Shown here piece by piece: positions 47,297-56,072 of a DNA stretch of 64,000 nucleotides (position 1 is the stretch's first letter; every line of letters begins with the position of its first letter). Both the position numbers and the translations under genes were made by a program. This DNA is from Cryobacterium arcticum (GTDB lineage Bacteria > Actinomycetota > Actinomycetes > Actinomycetales > Microbacteriaceae), in NCBI RefSeq assembly GCF_003185895.1, contig NZ_QHLY01000012.1, positions 992,001 to 1,056,000 on the forward strand, written 5' to 3'. The notes under the pieces were generated by a model. The model searched no databases, was not told where the DNA came from, and worked only from the letters and a program-made list of their open reading frames with translations.

Positions 47297-48277
47297 TCAG
47301 GCAAAGATCAGGTACAACGCGTAGGCGGCGGCAGCGGACGGCAGAATCGAGTCGAGCCGGTCGAGGAACCCGCCGTGGCCGGGAAGCCAGGAGCTCATGT
47401 CCTTGATGCCCAGGTCTCGCTTGATCAGGGATTCCGCGAGGTCACCGAAGGTGGCGGTGATGAGAATGACAACGCCGAAGATCGGACCGAACCACCAGGG
47501 CTGCCCGAGCATGAACACGGCGAGCAGGATGCCGATGGCGATGCAGGCAAGCGCGGCACCCGCGAATCCTTCCCAGGTCTTCTTCGGGCTGATGGTGGGC
47601 ACCATCTTGTGCTTGCCGAACGACAACCCGGCGGCGTAGGCCGCCGTGTCGGCCGAGATGACCAGGAGCAGGAAGGCGAGAGCCCACCACTGGCCGCCGT
47701 CTTGCGTCACCAGGAGCACGGCGAAGCTGGCGAGGAAAACGACGTAGACCTGGATCAGGAAGCCGCCCCCGATATCGGCCAGGACGAACCTAGCCGGGGC
47801 ACGGTGCGCAGGGAGCACCAGCATGCCCACCCGCCAGAGCGCGATGAACGCGATGCCGCCGAGCGTCGCGAGCCACTGCCCGCCGGCGTCCCAGTAGAAC
47901 GCCGCGGGCACAACGGCCACCGCGGACAGCAGCACCGGGATTCGCGGAACGTTGCGCCCACCATGCCGGAGCGCCTGGGCCAGCTCGAAGGAGGTGAACC
48001 CCACGATCACGAACGCGACGATCATGAACAGTTCTTTGATGAAGATCAGGCTCACCAGCATCGATCCACCGAGCACAAGCCCGATCAGGGTCGCCAGGAT
48101 GAGGTTGCGTCCCGTGCGGGCCTCGATCCGCTCATTGGTGGCATCGATCTGCGCCCGGGTCGCTTGAACCTGGCGCTCGATGTCGGCTTTCGTCGATTGC
48201 ACCTGTGCCCGGAACTCGGCACGTGTGGTGCCGCGGCCCCGCCGGGTCGGTTTCGTTGGCCCTGGATCTTCTGTCAT
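47297..48277 (-). CDS. cdsA: Phosphatidate cytidylyltransferase
   Basis: This 326-residue membrane enzyme makes CDP-diacylglycerol from phosphatidate and CTP, the branch point of phospholipid synthesis. A hydrophilic helical N-terminal extension (about 1-55) precedes eight hydrophobic helices. The CDP-DG synthase signature is near the C-terminus: SLIKRDLGIKDMSSWLPGHGGFLDRLDS. It follows frr by 10 bp on the same strand, as in the conserved pyrH-frr-cdsA operon. Confidence 0.96.
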   Translation of the reverse strand: MTEDPGPTKPTRRGRGTTRAEFRAQVQSTKADIERQVQATRAQIDATNERIEARTGRNLILATLIGLVLGGSMLVSLIFIKELFMIVAFVIVGFTSFELAQALRHGGRNVPRIPVLLSAVAVVPAAFYWDAGGQWLATLGGIAFIALWRVGMLVLPAHRAPARFVLADIGGGFLIQVYVVFLASFAVLLVTQDGGQWWALAFLLLVISADTAAYAAGLSFGKHKMVPTISPKKTWEGFAGAALACIAIGILLAVFMLGQPWWFGPIFGVVILITATFGDLAESLIKRDLGIKDMSSWLPGHGGFLDRLDSILPSAAAAYALYLIFA

Positions 48278-48287
48278 GGCTGATCCC

Positions 48288-48842
48288 CTAGATGGCGAGG
48301 AGTTCGGCTTCCTTGCGCTTCAAGGCGTCGTCGATCGCGTCGATGTGGGTCTTGGTGATCGATTCGAGTTCCTTCTCGGCCCGGGCCACGTCGTCGTCGC
48401 CGACCTCGCTCTTCAGCGCGTCGAGTTCGTCCTTGGCCTTGCGGCGCAGGTTGCGCACCGAGATCTTCGCGTCTTCGCCCTTAGTCTTGACGATCTTGAC
48501 GTATTCCTTGCGGCGGTCGTTCGTCAGCTCGGGCAGCGAGGCTCGGATGACGACGCCGTCGTTGCCGAGGTTGGCGCCGAGGTTCGGGGTGTCCCGGATG
48601 GCGTTCTCGATGTCGCGCAGGGCGCTCTTGTCGTAAGGCGTGATCAGGAGCGTGCGGGCTTCCTGATTCTGCAGCGACGCGAGCTGGCCCAGCGGGGTGG
48701 GCGTGCCGTAGTAATCGACCAGGATCTTCTGGAACATCTGCGGGTTCGCCCGACCCGTTCGCACGGTGGCGAAGTCTTCTTTGGCGGCCTCAAGCGCGCG
48801 GGTCATGCGCTGGGTGGTATCGGACAGGACATCCGCAATCAC
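48288..48842 (-). CDS. frr: Ribosome recycling factor
   Basis: This 184-residue RRF splits post-termination ribosomes together with EF-G. It has the normal length and the family blocks [24 protein letters not shown] and [17 protein letters not shown], and it ends in the long domain-I helix [11 protein letters not shown]. It lies 31 bp downstream of pyrH and 10 bp upstream of cdsA. Confidence 0.98.
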   Translation of the reverse strand: MIADVLSDTTQRMTRALEAAKEDFATVRTGRANPQMFQKILVDYYGTPTPLGQLASLQNQEARTLLITPYDKSALRDIENAIRDTPNLGANLGNDGVVIRASLPELTNDRRKEYVKIVKTKGEDAKISVRNLRRKAKDELDALKSEVGDDDVARAEKELESITKTHIDAIDDALKRKEAELLAI

Positions 48843-48873
48843 GGTGACTCCTTCTTCGGTGGCTTCAATAATC

Positions 48874-49590
48874 CTAGTTGGAGACGAGGGTTCCCAGTTC
48901 GGCGCCGAGGATGGCGGCGGTCACGTTGCCGTGCGGAGCCATCCCGAACACCCGCATGGGCATGCTGTTGTCCATGCACAGGCTGAAGGCGGTCGAGTCG
49001 ACCACCTTGAGTCCGCGCTGGAGCGCATCCTGGTAGGTGATGCTGTGGATCTTGTGTGCGTCGGGGTTGGTGCGCGGGTCGTCAGAGTAGACCCCGTCGA
49101 CACCGTTCTTGGCGACCAGCACGACCTCCGCGCCGATTTCCAGGGCACGCTGGGCGGCCACGGTGTCGGTGGAGAAGTAGGGCAGGCCGGCGCCGGCGCC
49201 AAAGATGACGACGCGACCCTTTTCGAGGTGGCGCTCTGCGCGGCGCGGGATGTAGGGCTCTGCGACCTGGGTCATCGCAATGGCGGACTGCACGCGAGTC
49301 TCCGCGCCGGCCTGCTCGAGGAAGTCCTGCAGGGCGAGGGCGTTCATGACGGTGCCCAGCATGCCCATGTAGTCGGCCCGTCCGCGGTCCATGCCGCGCT
49401 GGGAGAGTTCTGCGCCGCGGAAGAAGTTTCCGCCACCGACGACGATGGCGATCTCGACGCTCTGCGCGGCCTCGGCGATCTCGCGGGCGAGGCTGCTGAT
49501 CACGTCGGGGTTGACGCCCAGGCTGCCTGCCCCGAAAGCTTCACCCGACAATTTGAGGAGGACCCTGCGCTTCGTTCCCGTATCTGACAT
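48874..49590 (-). CDS. pyrH: Uridylate kinase (UMP kinase)
   Basis: This 238-residue amino-acid-kinase-fold enzyme converts UMP to UDP. It shows [24 protein letters not shown] with the ATP/UMP glycine loop, [18 protein letters not shown] and [18 protein letters not shown]. Length is normal. It is separated from tsf by 174 bp containing a hairpin, and is followed by frr and cdsA. Confidence 0.98.
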   Translation of the reverse strand: MSDTGTKRRVLLKLSGEAFGAGSLGVNPDVISSLAREIAEAAQSVEIAIVVGGGNFFRGAELSQRGMDRGRADYMGMLGTVMNALALQDFLEQAGAETRVQSAIAMTQVAEPYIPRRAERHLEKGRVVIFGAGAGLPYFSTDTVAAQRALEIGAEVVLVAKNGVDGVYSDDPRTNPDAHKIHSITYQDALQRGLKVVDSTAFSLCMDNSMPMRVFGMAPHGNVTAAILGAELGTLVSN

Positions 49591-49685
49591 GCCCGTGAGC
49601 GTCCTTCCGTTGTTACCTGAGAATCTAAAACTACCGGGTGCGTGCCCTGGACAGGTGCCACGACTCCCGTCGTACTGAAGCTGAC

Positions 49686-49734
49686 ACAGAAGAAGGAGAC
49701 CGGATTGCCTGGGCGACCCGATCTCCTCCTGTCT
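49686..49734 (-). terminator. Probable terminator after tsf
   Basis: On the minus strand GGAGATCGG (with one mismatch) pairs with CCGGTCTCC across an 11-nt loop, extended by AGGAGG-type pairing with TCTTCT. It separates rpsB-tsf from pyrH-frr-cdsA. There is no proper T run, so it may be partial. Confidence 0.45.
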
Positions 49735-49764
49735 GTTTACTGCGTGAGTGCGAACTGCTGGGTG

Positions 49765-50592
49765 TTACGCGCCGACCTTGAACCGGGCGAAGCCGGTCAC
49801 GGTCAGGCCAGCGTCAGCGAGAACCTTCGTCACGGACAGCTTGTTGTCCTTGGCGTAGTCCTGCTCGAGCAGGGCGACCTGCTTGAAGTACGCCTGGATG
49901 CGGCCTTCGACGATCTTGGGCAGCGCGGCGGCCGGCTTGCCCTCGTTCTCGGAGATCTCGGTGACGATGCGACGCTCGGCCTCAACGGTCTCAGCGGGCA
50001 CGTCTTCGCGAGCCAGGTATTCCGGGTTCGCGAACGAGATGTGCTGGGCGATGCTGCGAGCGGTCGCTGCGTCGTCACCCGTGTAGCCCAGGACAACGCC
50101 GACCTGCGGGGGCAGGTCCTTGCTGGTCTTGTGCAGGTAGATCTCGAAGTTGTCACCGGTGACGGCTGCGACGCGGCGAAGTTCGAACTTCTCACCGATG
50201 ATCGCGGCTTCGCCGCTGATGAGCTCACCCACGGTCTGGCCGTCGGCCGGAGCGGCAAGCGCCTCGGCGACGGTGGTGGCGCCGGCAGCGGAGACCGCGT
50301 CCAGAACCTTCTCGGAGAGAGCGCCGAACTTGTCACCCTTGGCGACGAAGTCGGTCTCGCAGGCGAGCTCCAGCAGGTAGGCGGTGTTGCCGACGATCTT
50401 GGCAGCGACGAGGCCCTCGGAGGTGGAGCGGTCAGCGCGCTTGGCGTTGCCCTTTGCACCCTTGAGACGCAGGATCTCGACCGCGCGCTCGATGTCGCCA
50501 TCGGCTTCGACGAGCGCGTTCTTGGTGTCGACCATGCCAGTGCCGAGGCGCTCGCGCAGGATCTTGACGGATTCGAGGTTGAAGTTTGCCAT
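49765..50592 (-). CDS. tsf: Elongation factor Ts
   Basis: This 275-residue EF-Ts recycles EF-Tu-GDP. The N-terminal UBA-like domain MANFNLESVKILRERLGTGMVDTKNAL and the core motif ELACETDFVAKGDKF are diagnostic, and the C-terminal part ends VTGFARFKVGA. The gene is 11 bp downstream of rpsB, the universal pair. Confidence 0.98.
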   Translation of the reverse strand: MANFNLESVKILRERLGTGMVDTKNALVEADGDIERAVEILRLKGAKGNAKRADRSTSEGLVAAKIVGNTAYLLELACETDFVAKGDKFGALSEKVLDAVSAAGATTVAEALAAPADGQTVGELISGEAAIIGEKFELRRVAAVTGDNFEIYLHKTSKDLPPQVGVVLGYTGDDAATARSIAQHISFANPEYLAREDVPAETVEAERRIVTEISENEGKPAAALPKIVEGRIQAYFKQVALLEQDYAKDNKLSVTKVLADAGLTVTGFARFKVGA

Positions 50593-50603
50593 ACCTGTTG
50601 TCC

Positions 50604-51515
50604 TTACTTGGTGTCGGCTACGGGAGCGTCGACTGCAACCTCTTCGGTTGCGGCCTCGGCCGCTGCGGGTGCTTCTTCTGCAACCTGCTCGGTGGCGACG
50701 GTCTCGTCGGCAACCTTCTCGGTGTCAGCAGAGGACTGCTCGGGCGTGGTCTCGGCCGGAGCTGCGAGCAGCTCGGCTTCCCAGGCGGCGAGGGGCTCGA
50801 CTTCGGCGCCCTCTTCCGGCTTCTGGTGACGCTGGATGAGGCCCTCGGCTGCTGCGTCGGCGATGATGCGGGTCAAGAGGCCCACGGAGCGGATAGCGTC
50901 GTCGTTGCCCGGGATCGGGTACTGAACGTCGTCGGGGTCGCAGTTGGTGTCGAGGATCGCGATGACGGGGATGCCGAGCTTGCGCGCCTCGTCGATAGCG
51001 AGGTGCTCCTTGTTGGTGTCGACAACCCAGAGCGCGGACGGCGTCTTGGTCAGGTTGCGGATTCCGCCGAGGCTCTTGTGCAGCTTGACGAGCTCGCGCT
51101 TCTTGATGAGCATTTCCTTCTTGGTGAAACCGCTCTTGGCGGTGTCCTCGAAGTCGAGCTCTTCAAGCTCTTTCATGCGGGCCAGACGCTTGGAGACGGT
51201 CTGGAAGTTGGTGAGGAGGCCACCGAGCCAGCGCTGGTTGACGTAGGGCTGGCCGACTCGCGTCGCCTGCTCCGAGATCGATTCCTGCGCCTGCTTCTTG
51301 GTGCCGACGAAGAGGATGGTGCCGCCGTGGGCGACGGTCTCCTTGACGAAGTCATAGGCCTTGTCAACGAACCCGAGCGACTGCTGCAGGTCGATGATGT
51401 AGATGCCGGAACGCTCGGTGAAGATGAATCGCTTCATCTTCGGGTTCCAACGGCGGGTCTGGTGCCCGAAGTGCACGCCGCTGTCGAGCAGCTGGCGAAT
51501 GGTTACGACGGCCAT
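50604..51515 (-). CDS. rpsB: 30S ribosomal protein S2
   Basis: This 303-residue S2 begins [28 protein letters not shown] and has the family blocks [15 protein letters not shown] and [14 protein letters not shown]. The last 60-70 residues form an acidic Ala/Glu/Val/Thr-rich tail ([18 protein letters not shown]), which is common in actinobacteria and probably disordered. It starts the rpsB-tsf transcript with the leader described separately. Confidence 0.98.
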   Translation of the reverse strand: MAVVTIRQLLDSGVHFGHQTRRWNPKMKRFIFTERSGIYIIDLQQSLGFVDKAYDFVKETVAHGGTILFVGTKKQAQESISEQATRVGQPYVNQRWLGGLLTNFQTVSKRLARMKELEELDFEDTAKSGFTKKEMLIKKRELVKLHKSLGGIRNLTKTPSALWVVDTNKEHLAIDEARKLGIPVIAILDTNCDPDDVQYPIPGNDDAIRSVGLLTRIIADAAAEGLIQRHQKPEEGAEVEPLAAWEAELLAAPAETTPEQSSADTEKVADETVATEQVAEEAPAAAEAATEEVAVDAPVADTK

Positions 51516-51851
51516 GAGCCGTACTCCTTATCTGACGAATCTGCACAGCAGAAAACGCCCATCGGTTTGTGTCGTGATCGGATGACCACTACTCCTGGTG
51601 CCCGGCGCACAGCCCGCCCGTCTTCTTACGAAGTCGGGACCGAGTGGGTGTGTTGGCCGAGTGGGCACGCGTAGTCAGCGCACAAAGCGCTGCTCAGAGA
51701 ACTCTAGCACCCGGGAAGCCCCTGTCGCTGACCAGCCCGGGCTCCCCCGCCTCGGTCGAGCCCGTCCTCCCCACCCGCCACCATTGCCCCGGAGTGCACG
51801 GGTCCGCGAGCGGGTCGCGCCGCACCATCCGGCACCCCGCACGATGGGCGC
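51516..51851 (-). promoter_or_regulatory. 336-bp non-coding region: rpsB leader and promoter area
   Basis: No credible gene lies here. For rpsB, AAGGAG (about nine bases before the ATG) is a good ribosome-binding site. A perfect hairpin CAGCGC-ACAAA-GCGCTG (51676-51692) and a smaller one around CTTC-TTAC-GAAG lie in the potential long leader. TAGAGT (51701-51706, minus strand) may be the -10 of rpsB, giving a leader of about 180 nt. The side facing the M23 gene shows no clear promoter. Confidence 0.4.
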
Positions 51852-52535
51852 ATGGACCCCAGTCGCACCCGCCCTCTCCCCCATCCGGCAGCCCGGATCG
51901 GAGTGCTGCGACGCCTCCGGCCGTCCCGTTCGGCGTCGCGCCCATTGCGGACGCGGCTGCTCCGGGTGCTGGTCATGGCCGCGGTGGGTGCGGCGGTGCT
52001 TTTCGCGGGTTCTGCGACGTCGGCGTCGAGTTCGCCGCCGGCAGCTGCTCACCGTGGGCCGGCCCTGGCTGCCGAACCGGCCTGGATCTGGCCGGTGGGC
52101 ACAATCGGTCACCCGCTGCGGCCGTTCGAAGCCCCCGCCACCGCCTACGCGGCCGGCCACCGCGGCGTCGACCTCGTGGCCCAGCCGGGCATGCCCGTGC
52201 GCTCCCCGGCAGCCGGCGTGGTGTCGTTCGTCGGCGTGGTGGTCGACCGGCCGGTGCTGTCAATCCGGCACGGCGAGGACCTCCTCTCCAGCATGGAGCC
52301 GGTCACCGCGACGGTGGTCGAGGGCGAACGGGTGATCGCCGGACAGGTGGTGGGCGTGGTTGCGACAGGTGCGCACTGCTCAGGCTCCTGTGTGCATCTC
52401 GGGGTGCGCCGGCACGGCCAATACATCTCGCCCATGCTGTTCTTCGGCGGGGTGGAACGTGCGGTGCTGCTGCCCCTGGCGCCGGAGCGGGTGGCCCTGG
52501 CTCCGATTCAGGCGCGAGGGTGGGCCAGCCGGTAG
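51852..52535 (+). CDS. M23 (LytM)-type peptidase-like secreted protein
   Basis: This 227-residue protein has an Arg/Pro-rich start and one export helix (about 37-55). A LytM fold follows from about residue 78 (WIWPVGTIGHPLRPFEAPATAYAAGHRGVDLVA). The first zinc motif H103-R-G-V-D107 is intact. The second, normally HxH, reads H182-L-G184, so the last zinc or catalytic His is missing. Gene position matches M. tuberculosis Rv2891 beside rpsB. It overlaps the convergent xerC by 28 bp. Confidence 0.9.
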   Translation: MDPSRTRPLPHPAARIGVLRRLRPSRSASRPLRTRLLRVLVMAAVGAAVLFAGSATSASSSPPAAAHRGPALAAEPAWIWPVGTIGHPLRPFEAPATAYAAGHRGVDLVAQPGMPVRSPAAGVVSFVGVVVDRPVLSIRHGEDLLSSMEPVTATVVEGERVIAGQVVGVVATGAHCSGSCVHLGVRRHGQYISPMLFFGGVERAVLLPLAPERVALAPIQARGWASR

Positions 52536-53467
52536 CTCTGCTGCAGGCGTTCCGCCGAGACGTGGGTGTAGATCTGGGTGGTGCCGAGGCTCGCGTGTCC
52601 GAGCATCTCCTGCACCGCTCGCAGGTCGGCGCCGCCGTCCAGAAGGTGCGTCGCCGCGGTGTGGCGCAGGGCGTGTGGTCCGGCCGGACCCGTCCCTGGC
52701 AGCGAGTCGATCAGCGCGGCCACGGTGCGGTACACGGCCCGCACGCCCAGCCGTTGACGGTGGCTGCCGAGGAACAGTGCGGAGAGGTCCGCCCGGGCGG
52801 GCGGCAGCATCCGCGGCGACTCCGTGTGGTCGGCGGACGCGGCCGGTGCGGATGCCAGAACCGGCCGCGCCGTGCGCAGGTACCGCACGATGGCCCGGTG
52901 AGCGGGAACGCCGAACGGCACGACGCGTTCCTTGTCACCCTTGCCGGTGACGCGCACGGTGAGCCGGTCGAGGTCCACGTCGGTCGTGTCGAGACCGACG
53001 AGTTCTGACACCCGCAGAGCCGAGGCGTAGAGCAGTTCGATAATGGCCAGGTCGCGAACCGCGCCGGGTTCGCCGGCTGACGCCGCGGCCTCGAGCCGGT
53101 CGAGCAGCTCCTGCATCTGGCTGCGGTTGATCACCCTCGGTAGGGTCCTGCCGGGTTTGGGTGAGCGCAGTCGCACCGCGGGGTCGCTGGGCAGCGTGCC
53201 CTGCCGGGTGAGCCAGGCGGTGAAGCCCCGGGCGGAGGCGGAGCGGCGGGCGATGGTGGCCCGGGCCAGCCCGGCCTCCGTACCCACCCAGAGCCAGTCC
53301 CGCAGAAGTTCCAGGGTGAGGCCGTCGACGCTCTGCACCCCGCGGTCCTCGGCGAAGCCGGCCAGTCCGGAGAGGTCGGCGCAGTACGCGCGCACGGTGT
53401 TGTCGGCGAATCCGCGTTCGGTCGCCAGGTATCCCGCGAAGCCGTCAATCGCCGGGTCGAGGTTCAT
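52508..53467 (-). CDS. xerC: Tyrosine recombinase XerC
   Basis: This 319-residue recombinase has an N-terminal core-binding SAM-like domain (AIDGFAGYLATERGFADNTVRAYCADL). Its catalytic domain shows YASALRVSELVGL (Arg), VTGKGDKERVVPFG (Lys), HALRHTAATHLLDGGADLR (His/Arg) and GHASLGTTQIYTH with the nucleophilic Tyr. I chose the ATG at 53467 (MNLDPAIDG). The frame stays open far upstream through a 15-bp repeat, without Xer similarity. It resolves chromosome dimers at dif with XerD. The 3' end overlaps the M23 gene by 28 bp tail to tail. Confidence 0.95.
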   Translation of the reverse strand: MNLDPAIDGFAGYLATERGFADNTVRAYCADLSGLAGFAEDRGVQSVDGLTLELLRDWLWVGTEAGLARATIARRSASARGFTAWLTRQGTLPSDPAVRLRSPKPGRTLPRVINRSQMQELLDRLEAAASAGEPGAVRDLAIIELLYASALRVSELVGLDTTDVDLDRLTVRVTGKGDKERVVPFGVPAHRAIVRYLRTARPVLASAPAASADHTESPRMLPPARADLSALFLGSHRQRLGVRAVYRTVAALIDSLPGTGPAGPHALRHTAATHLLDGGADLRAVQEMLGHASLGTTQIYTHVSAERLQQSYRLAHPRA

Positions 53468-53554
53468 CACTCCAGCATCTCCCCCGCGGCGGCGGAACCC
53501 GGGTAGCGACGCGGCCTCCCTGCCGGAGCGGTGCGGCCTTGCGCCGTGCGGCCC

Positions 53555-53629
53555 GTGCTCGCCAGGAACATGCTCGCCGAGACCGTGCTCACCGGAATTG
53601 TGCTCGCCGGGCTCGTGCTCGCTGGAATC
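53555..53629. repeat. Five tandem 15-bp repeats upstream of xerC
   Basis: Units of the form GTGCTCGCCGGAATC begin at 53555, 53570, 53585, 53600 and 53615, with a weak sixth. Because 15 is divisible by 3, no frame is broken. One minus-strand frame reads repeated EHxxG and one plus-strand frame reads repeated VLAxx. Confidence 0.85.
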
Positions 53630-53633
53630 GTGG

Positions 53634-54587
53634 TCACACTTCTGCGGGCGGGCGTTGCCGCGAGAAGGCGTCCAGGCGATCGTCGGGGCTGAGCCGCTCG
53701 ATCTGGTCGAGGTAGGCCGGGTCGAATCGGGTGACCACGTCGAATCCTCGGAGCGGCACCGTGCGGAGCGGCACCGTGGAGTGCACGACCTGGTCGGCAT
53801 AGACGTGCACCAGGTTGAGCGATTGGCCGCCATCCACGCCGGTGAGCTGGCGCGGGGGCGCCGCGACATCGATGGTGTAACAGGTGGCCGCGGCGACTGA
53901 CACCGGGATCCCGGCGAACAGGCCGGTTGTGGCGTAGTGCAGGTGGCCGCCGAGGATCGCGCGCACATCGCTGCCGGTAAGAACGTCGGCCAGTGCTTCC
54001 TGCTCGCGCAGTTCCAGGATGGTCATCAGCGGCAGTGCGGTCGGCACGGGTGGATGGTGCAGCGCCAGCATGGAGCCGTGTTCGGCGGGCGTGCTCAGCA
54101 CGTCGCGTAACCAGGCCAGCTGATCGCCGGTCACGTCGCCGTGGTGGTAGCCCGGCACGCTCGTGTCCAAGGAGATGAGCCGGAGGCCGTTGACCTCGGT
54201 CACTCTGTCGATCGGGCCCGTCTCGGCGTGCTCGCGCAGCAGCTCCGTACGGAAGGCGGCGCGCTCGTCGTGGTTGCCCATCACCCACACCAGGGCCGCA
54301 CCCATGCGGTCGGCGGCGGCCTCGACGATGTCGCGGACCCGACGGTACGCATCCGGTTCGCCGCGGTCGGCGATGTCGCCGGTGAAGACCAGGGCGTCGA
54401 ACACGAGCCCGGACTCTTCGAGCTGGGCCATCGCCCGGTGCACGGTGCTGTCGGTGTCGACGGCGTCGTAGAGCAGCCGGCCGGTGCCGTCGGGCGCTGT
54501 GCCAAGGAAGTGGGTGTCGCTGAGGTGCGCGATCAGATGCGTCGCAGCCGGGTACTGGCCCATCTGCACTGGTTTCCTCGTGGTCAT
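53634..54587 (-). CDS. Calcineurin-like phosphodiesterase (CpdA-type)
   Basis: This 317-residue metallophosphoesterase has all five blocks: LSDTHF (D24, H26), FTGDIADRG, WVMGNHDERAAF, LALHHPP and GGHLHYATTG. This is the class III cyclic-nucleotide phosphodiesterase pattern (CpdA, Rv0805); cyclic AMP or another phosphodiester is plausible, but the substrate cannot be fixed. The ATG at 54587 is preceded by GGGAGG at 6-nt spacing; an earlier in-frame start 13 codons upstream is less likely. It sits between xerC and dprA, an insertion compared with the usual order. Confidence 0.93.
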   Translation of the reverse strand: MTTRKPVQMGQYPAATHLIAHLSDTHFLGTAPDGTGRLLYDAVDTDSTVHRAMAQLEESGLVFDALVFTGDIADRGEPDAYRRVRDIVEAAADRMGAALVWVMGNHDERAAFRTELLREHAETGPIDRVTEVNGLRLISLDTSVPGYHHGDVTGDQLAWLRDVLSTPAEHGSMLALHHPPVPTALPLMTILELREQEALADVLTGSDVRAILGGHLHYATTGLFAGIPVSVAAATCYTIDVAAPPRQLTGVDGGQSLNLVHVYADQVVHSTVPLRTVPLRGFDVVTRFDPAYLDQIERLSPDDRLDAFSRQRPPAEV

Positions 54588-54758
54588 GACCGACCTCCCG
54601 CTGATCCGGACGGGCTCTGTCGACACACTCGCTGTGGCGCTCCGTCAGAATCACCCTAGGGCCTCCCGCCGACAGCACCCCGACGCCCGCACGCACAGCC
54701 GCGAGAGGGGACGCAACACTGGACAGTGCCCGGCCCGCGAAGGAGCCCGCGACGCCCC

Positions 54759-56072
54759 TCAGGTCACCCGCACCCAGCCGGTGGCCCGTTCCCGCACCGC
54801 CCCCTCGAGGTCGAGGGTGCCGAGCACACCGAGAACCGTCGCCGTGGAGAGCCCGGAGCGGCGCGCGATGTCGGCCGGCACGCGCGCCGCCCGCACGCTC
54901 AGCGCGTCGAACACTCGCACCTGGTCGCTCGTGCGCTCTCGCACTGTCGCTCCCCCGATGCTCCCAGCGGGCGCGTTTCCGCCGGCCACCCGCCCGTCGG
55001 CGCCGGGCAGGTCGAGCTCGAGGTCCACCCCGACGCCGAGGAGTTCGGCCATCTCGGCGGCCGTCGTCACGCAGATGGCGTCGTAGTCGCGCAGCAGCCG
55101 GTGGCAGCCCGCAGAGGTGGGTGAGGTCACCGGCCCTGGCACCGCGCCCAGCGGCCGGCCCAGGGCGGCCGCGTGCCCCGCGGTGTTCAGCGAACCCGAG
55201 CGCCAGCCCGCCTCGAGCACCACCGTGGCCCCGCTCGATGCGGCGATCAACCTGTTTCGCTGCAAAAATCTCCATTTAGTCGGCGGGGCACCGCAGGGAA
55301 GCTCCGACACCACCGCCCCCGCCTCCACGATGCGGGTGAGCAGCGCATCGTGGCCGCTGGGATAGAACCTGTCGACTCCCCCGGCCAGGAATGCGACCGT
55401 CATACCGTCGCTGGCCAGCGCCGACCTGTGCACCATGCCGTCGATTCCGTACGCGGCACCGGAGACGATGGCCAGACCCCGGTCGACCAGGCCGGCGGCG
55501 GCTTCCATCGCCACGTGTTCGCCGTAGCCCGTCGCAGCGCGTGCTCCCACCAGGGCAATCGAGTGCTGGAGTGCAGTGAGAGCCTGCCGCTGACCTCGCC
55601 ACCACAGCGCGAGTGGGGCGTGCCGGCTGAGGTCTCCCACACCGGCCGGCCAGAGCGGGTCACCGGGCAGCAGCAGTTCCGTGCCGGTACGCCGGGCCTG
55701 CTCGAGCGACCTGATGACGTCGGCCGCGGACAACCGGGGCCGCCAGCGTGCCAAAGCCTGTTCGAGTTCGTGGCGCAGTCCGGCGGCATCGCCCGCGCCG
55801 TTCTCGTCGACGGTGGCGGCAAGTTCGCCGGCGAGGCGGTCGGCCGGCCAGGATTCCACCACGGCGGACAGCGCGGCCGCGGCACCCAGGATCCCCACCA
55901 CGGCGCCGGCCACACCGTCGCCGGGTTCGGCGATGCTGGTCCAGGCAGCGCGGGCGAACACCTCCTGCGCCGGCAACGCCTCTGCCGCCGCGTCTCCGGG
56001 CGGGTTCGCGCCGCCACGAACCGCCGCGGTGAGCGTGCGCACCACGGTGTCGTCGAGTCCGAACATGGTCAT
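54759..56072 (-). CDS. dprA: DNA processing protein DprA
   Basis: This 437-residue DprA loads RecA on incoming single-stranded DNA in transformation. It has an N-terminal helical part (about 1-150) and a Rossmann-like core with SIALVGARAATGYGEHVAME, SGAAYGIDGMVHRSAL and FLQRNRLIAASS. A C-terminal winged helix (VFDALSVRAARVPADIARRSGLS) follows. The ATG at 56072 overlaps the comM stop (ATGA) and follows AAGGGA. Neighbour comM points to the same DNA-uptake/recombination module. Confidence 0.95.
   Translation of the reverse strand: MTMFGLDDTVVRTLTAAVRGGANPPGDAAAEALPAQEVFARAAWTSIAEPGDGVAGAVVGILGAAAALSAVVESWPADRLAGELAATVDENGAGDAAGLRHELEQALARWRPRLSAADVIRSLEQARRTGTELLLPGDPLWPAGVGDLSRHAPLALWWRGQRQALTALQHSIALVGARAATGYGEHVAMEAAAGLVDRGLAIVSGAAYGIDGMVHRSALASDGMTVAFLAGGVDRFYPSGHDALLTRIVEAGAVVSELPCGAPPTKWRFLQRNRLIAASSGATVVLEAGWRSGSLNTAGHAAALGRPLGAVPGPVTSPTSAGCHRLLRDYDAICVTTAAEMAELLGVGVDLELDLPGADGRVAGGNAPAGSIGGATVRERTSDQVRVFDALSVRAARVPADIARRSGLSTATVLGVLGTLDLEGAVRERATGWVRVT

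Noticed and set aside
49591..49764. Small RNA gene between tsf and pyrH
   Set aside because: Apart from one imperfect hairpin there is no promoter-like element or conserved fold that I can see.
53468..53968. XerC with a 167-residue N-terminal extension
   Set aside because: The extension overlaps the phosphodiesterase gene antisense, has no recombinase similarity and consists partly of a 15-bp repeat.
55250..55300. Possible frameshift or insertion in dprA at a locally AT-rich spot
   Set aside because: The frame continues through KWRFLQRNRLIAAS, which is the expected DprA sequence, so the gene is intact.
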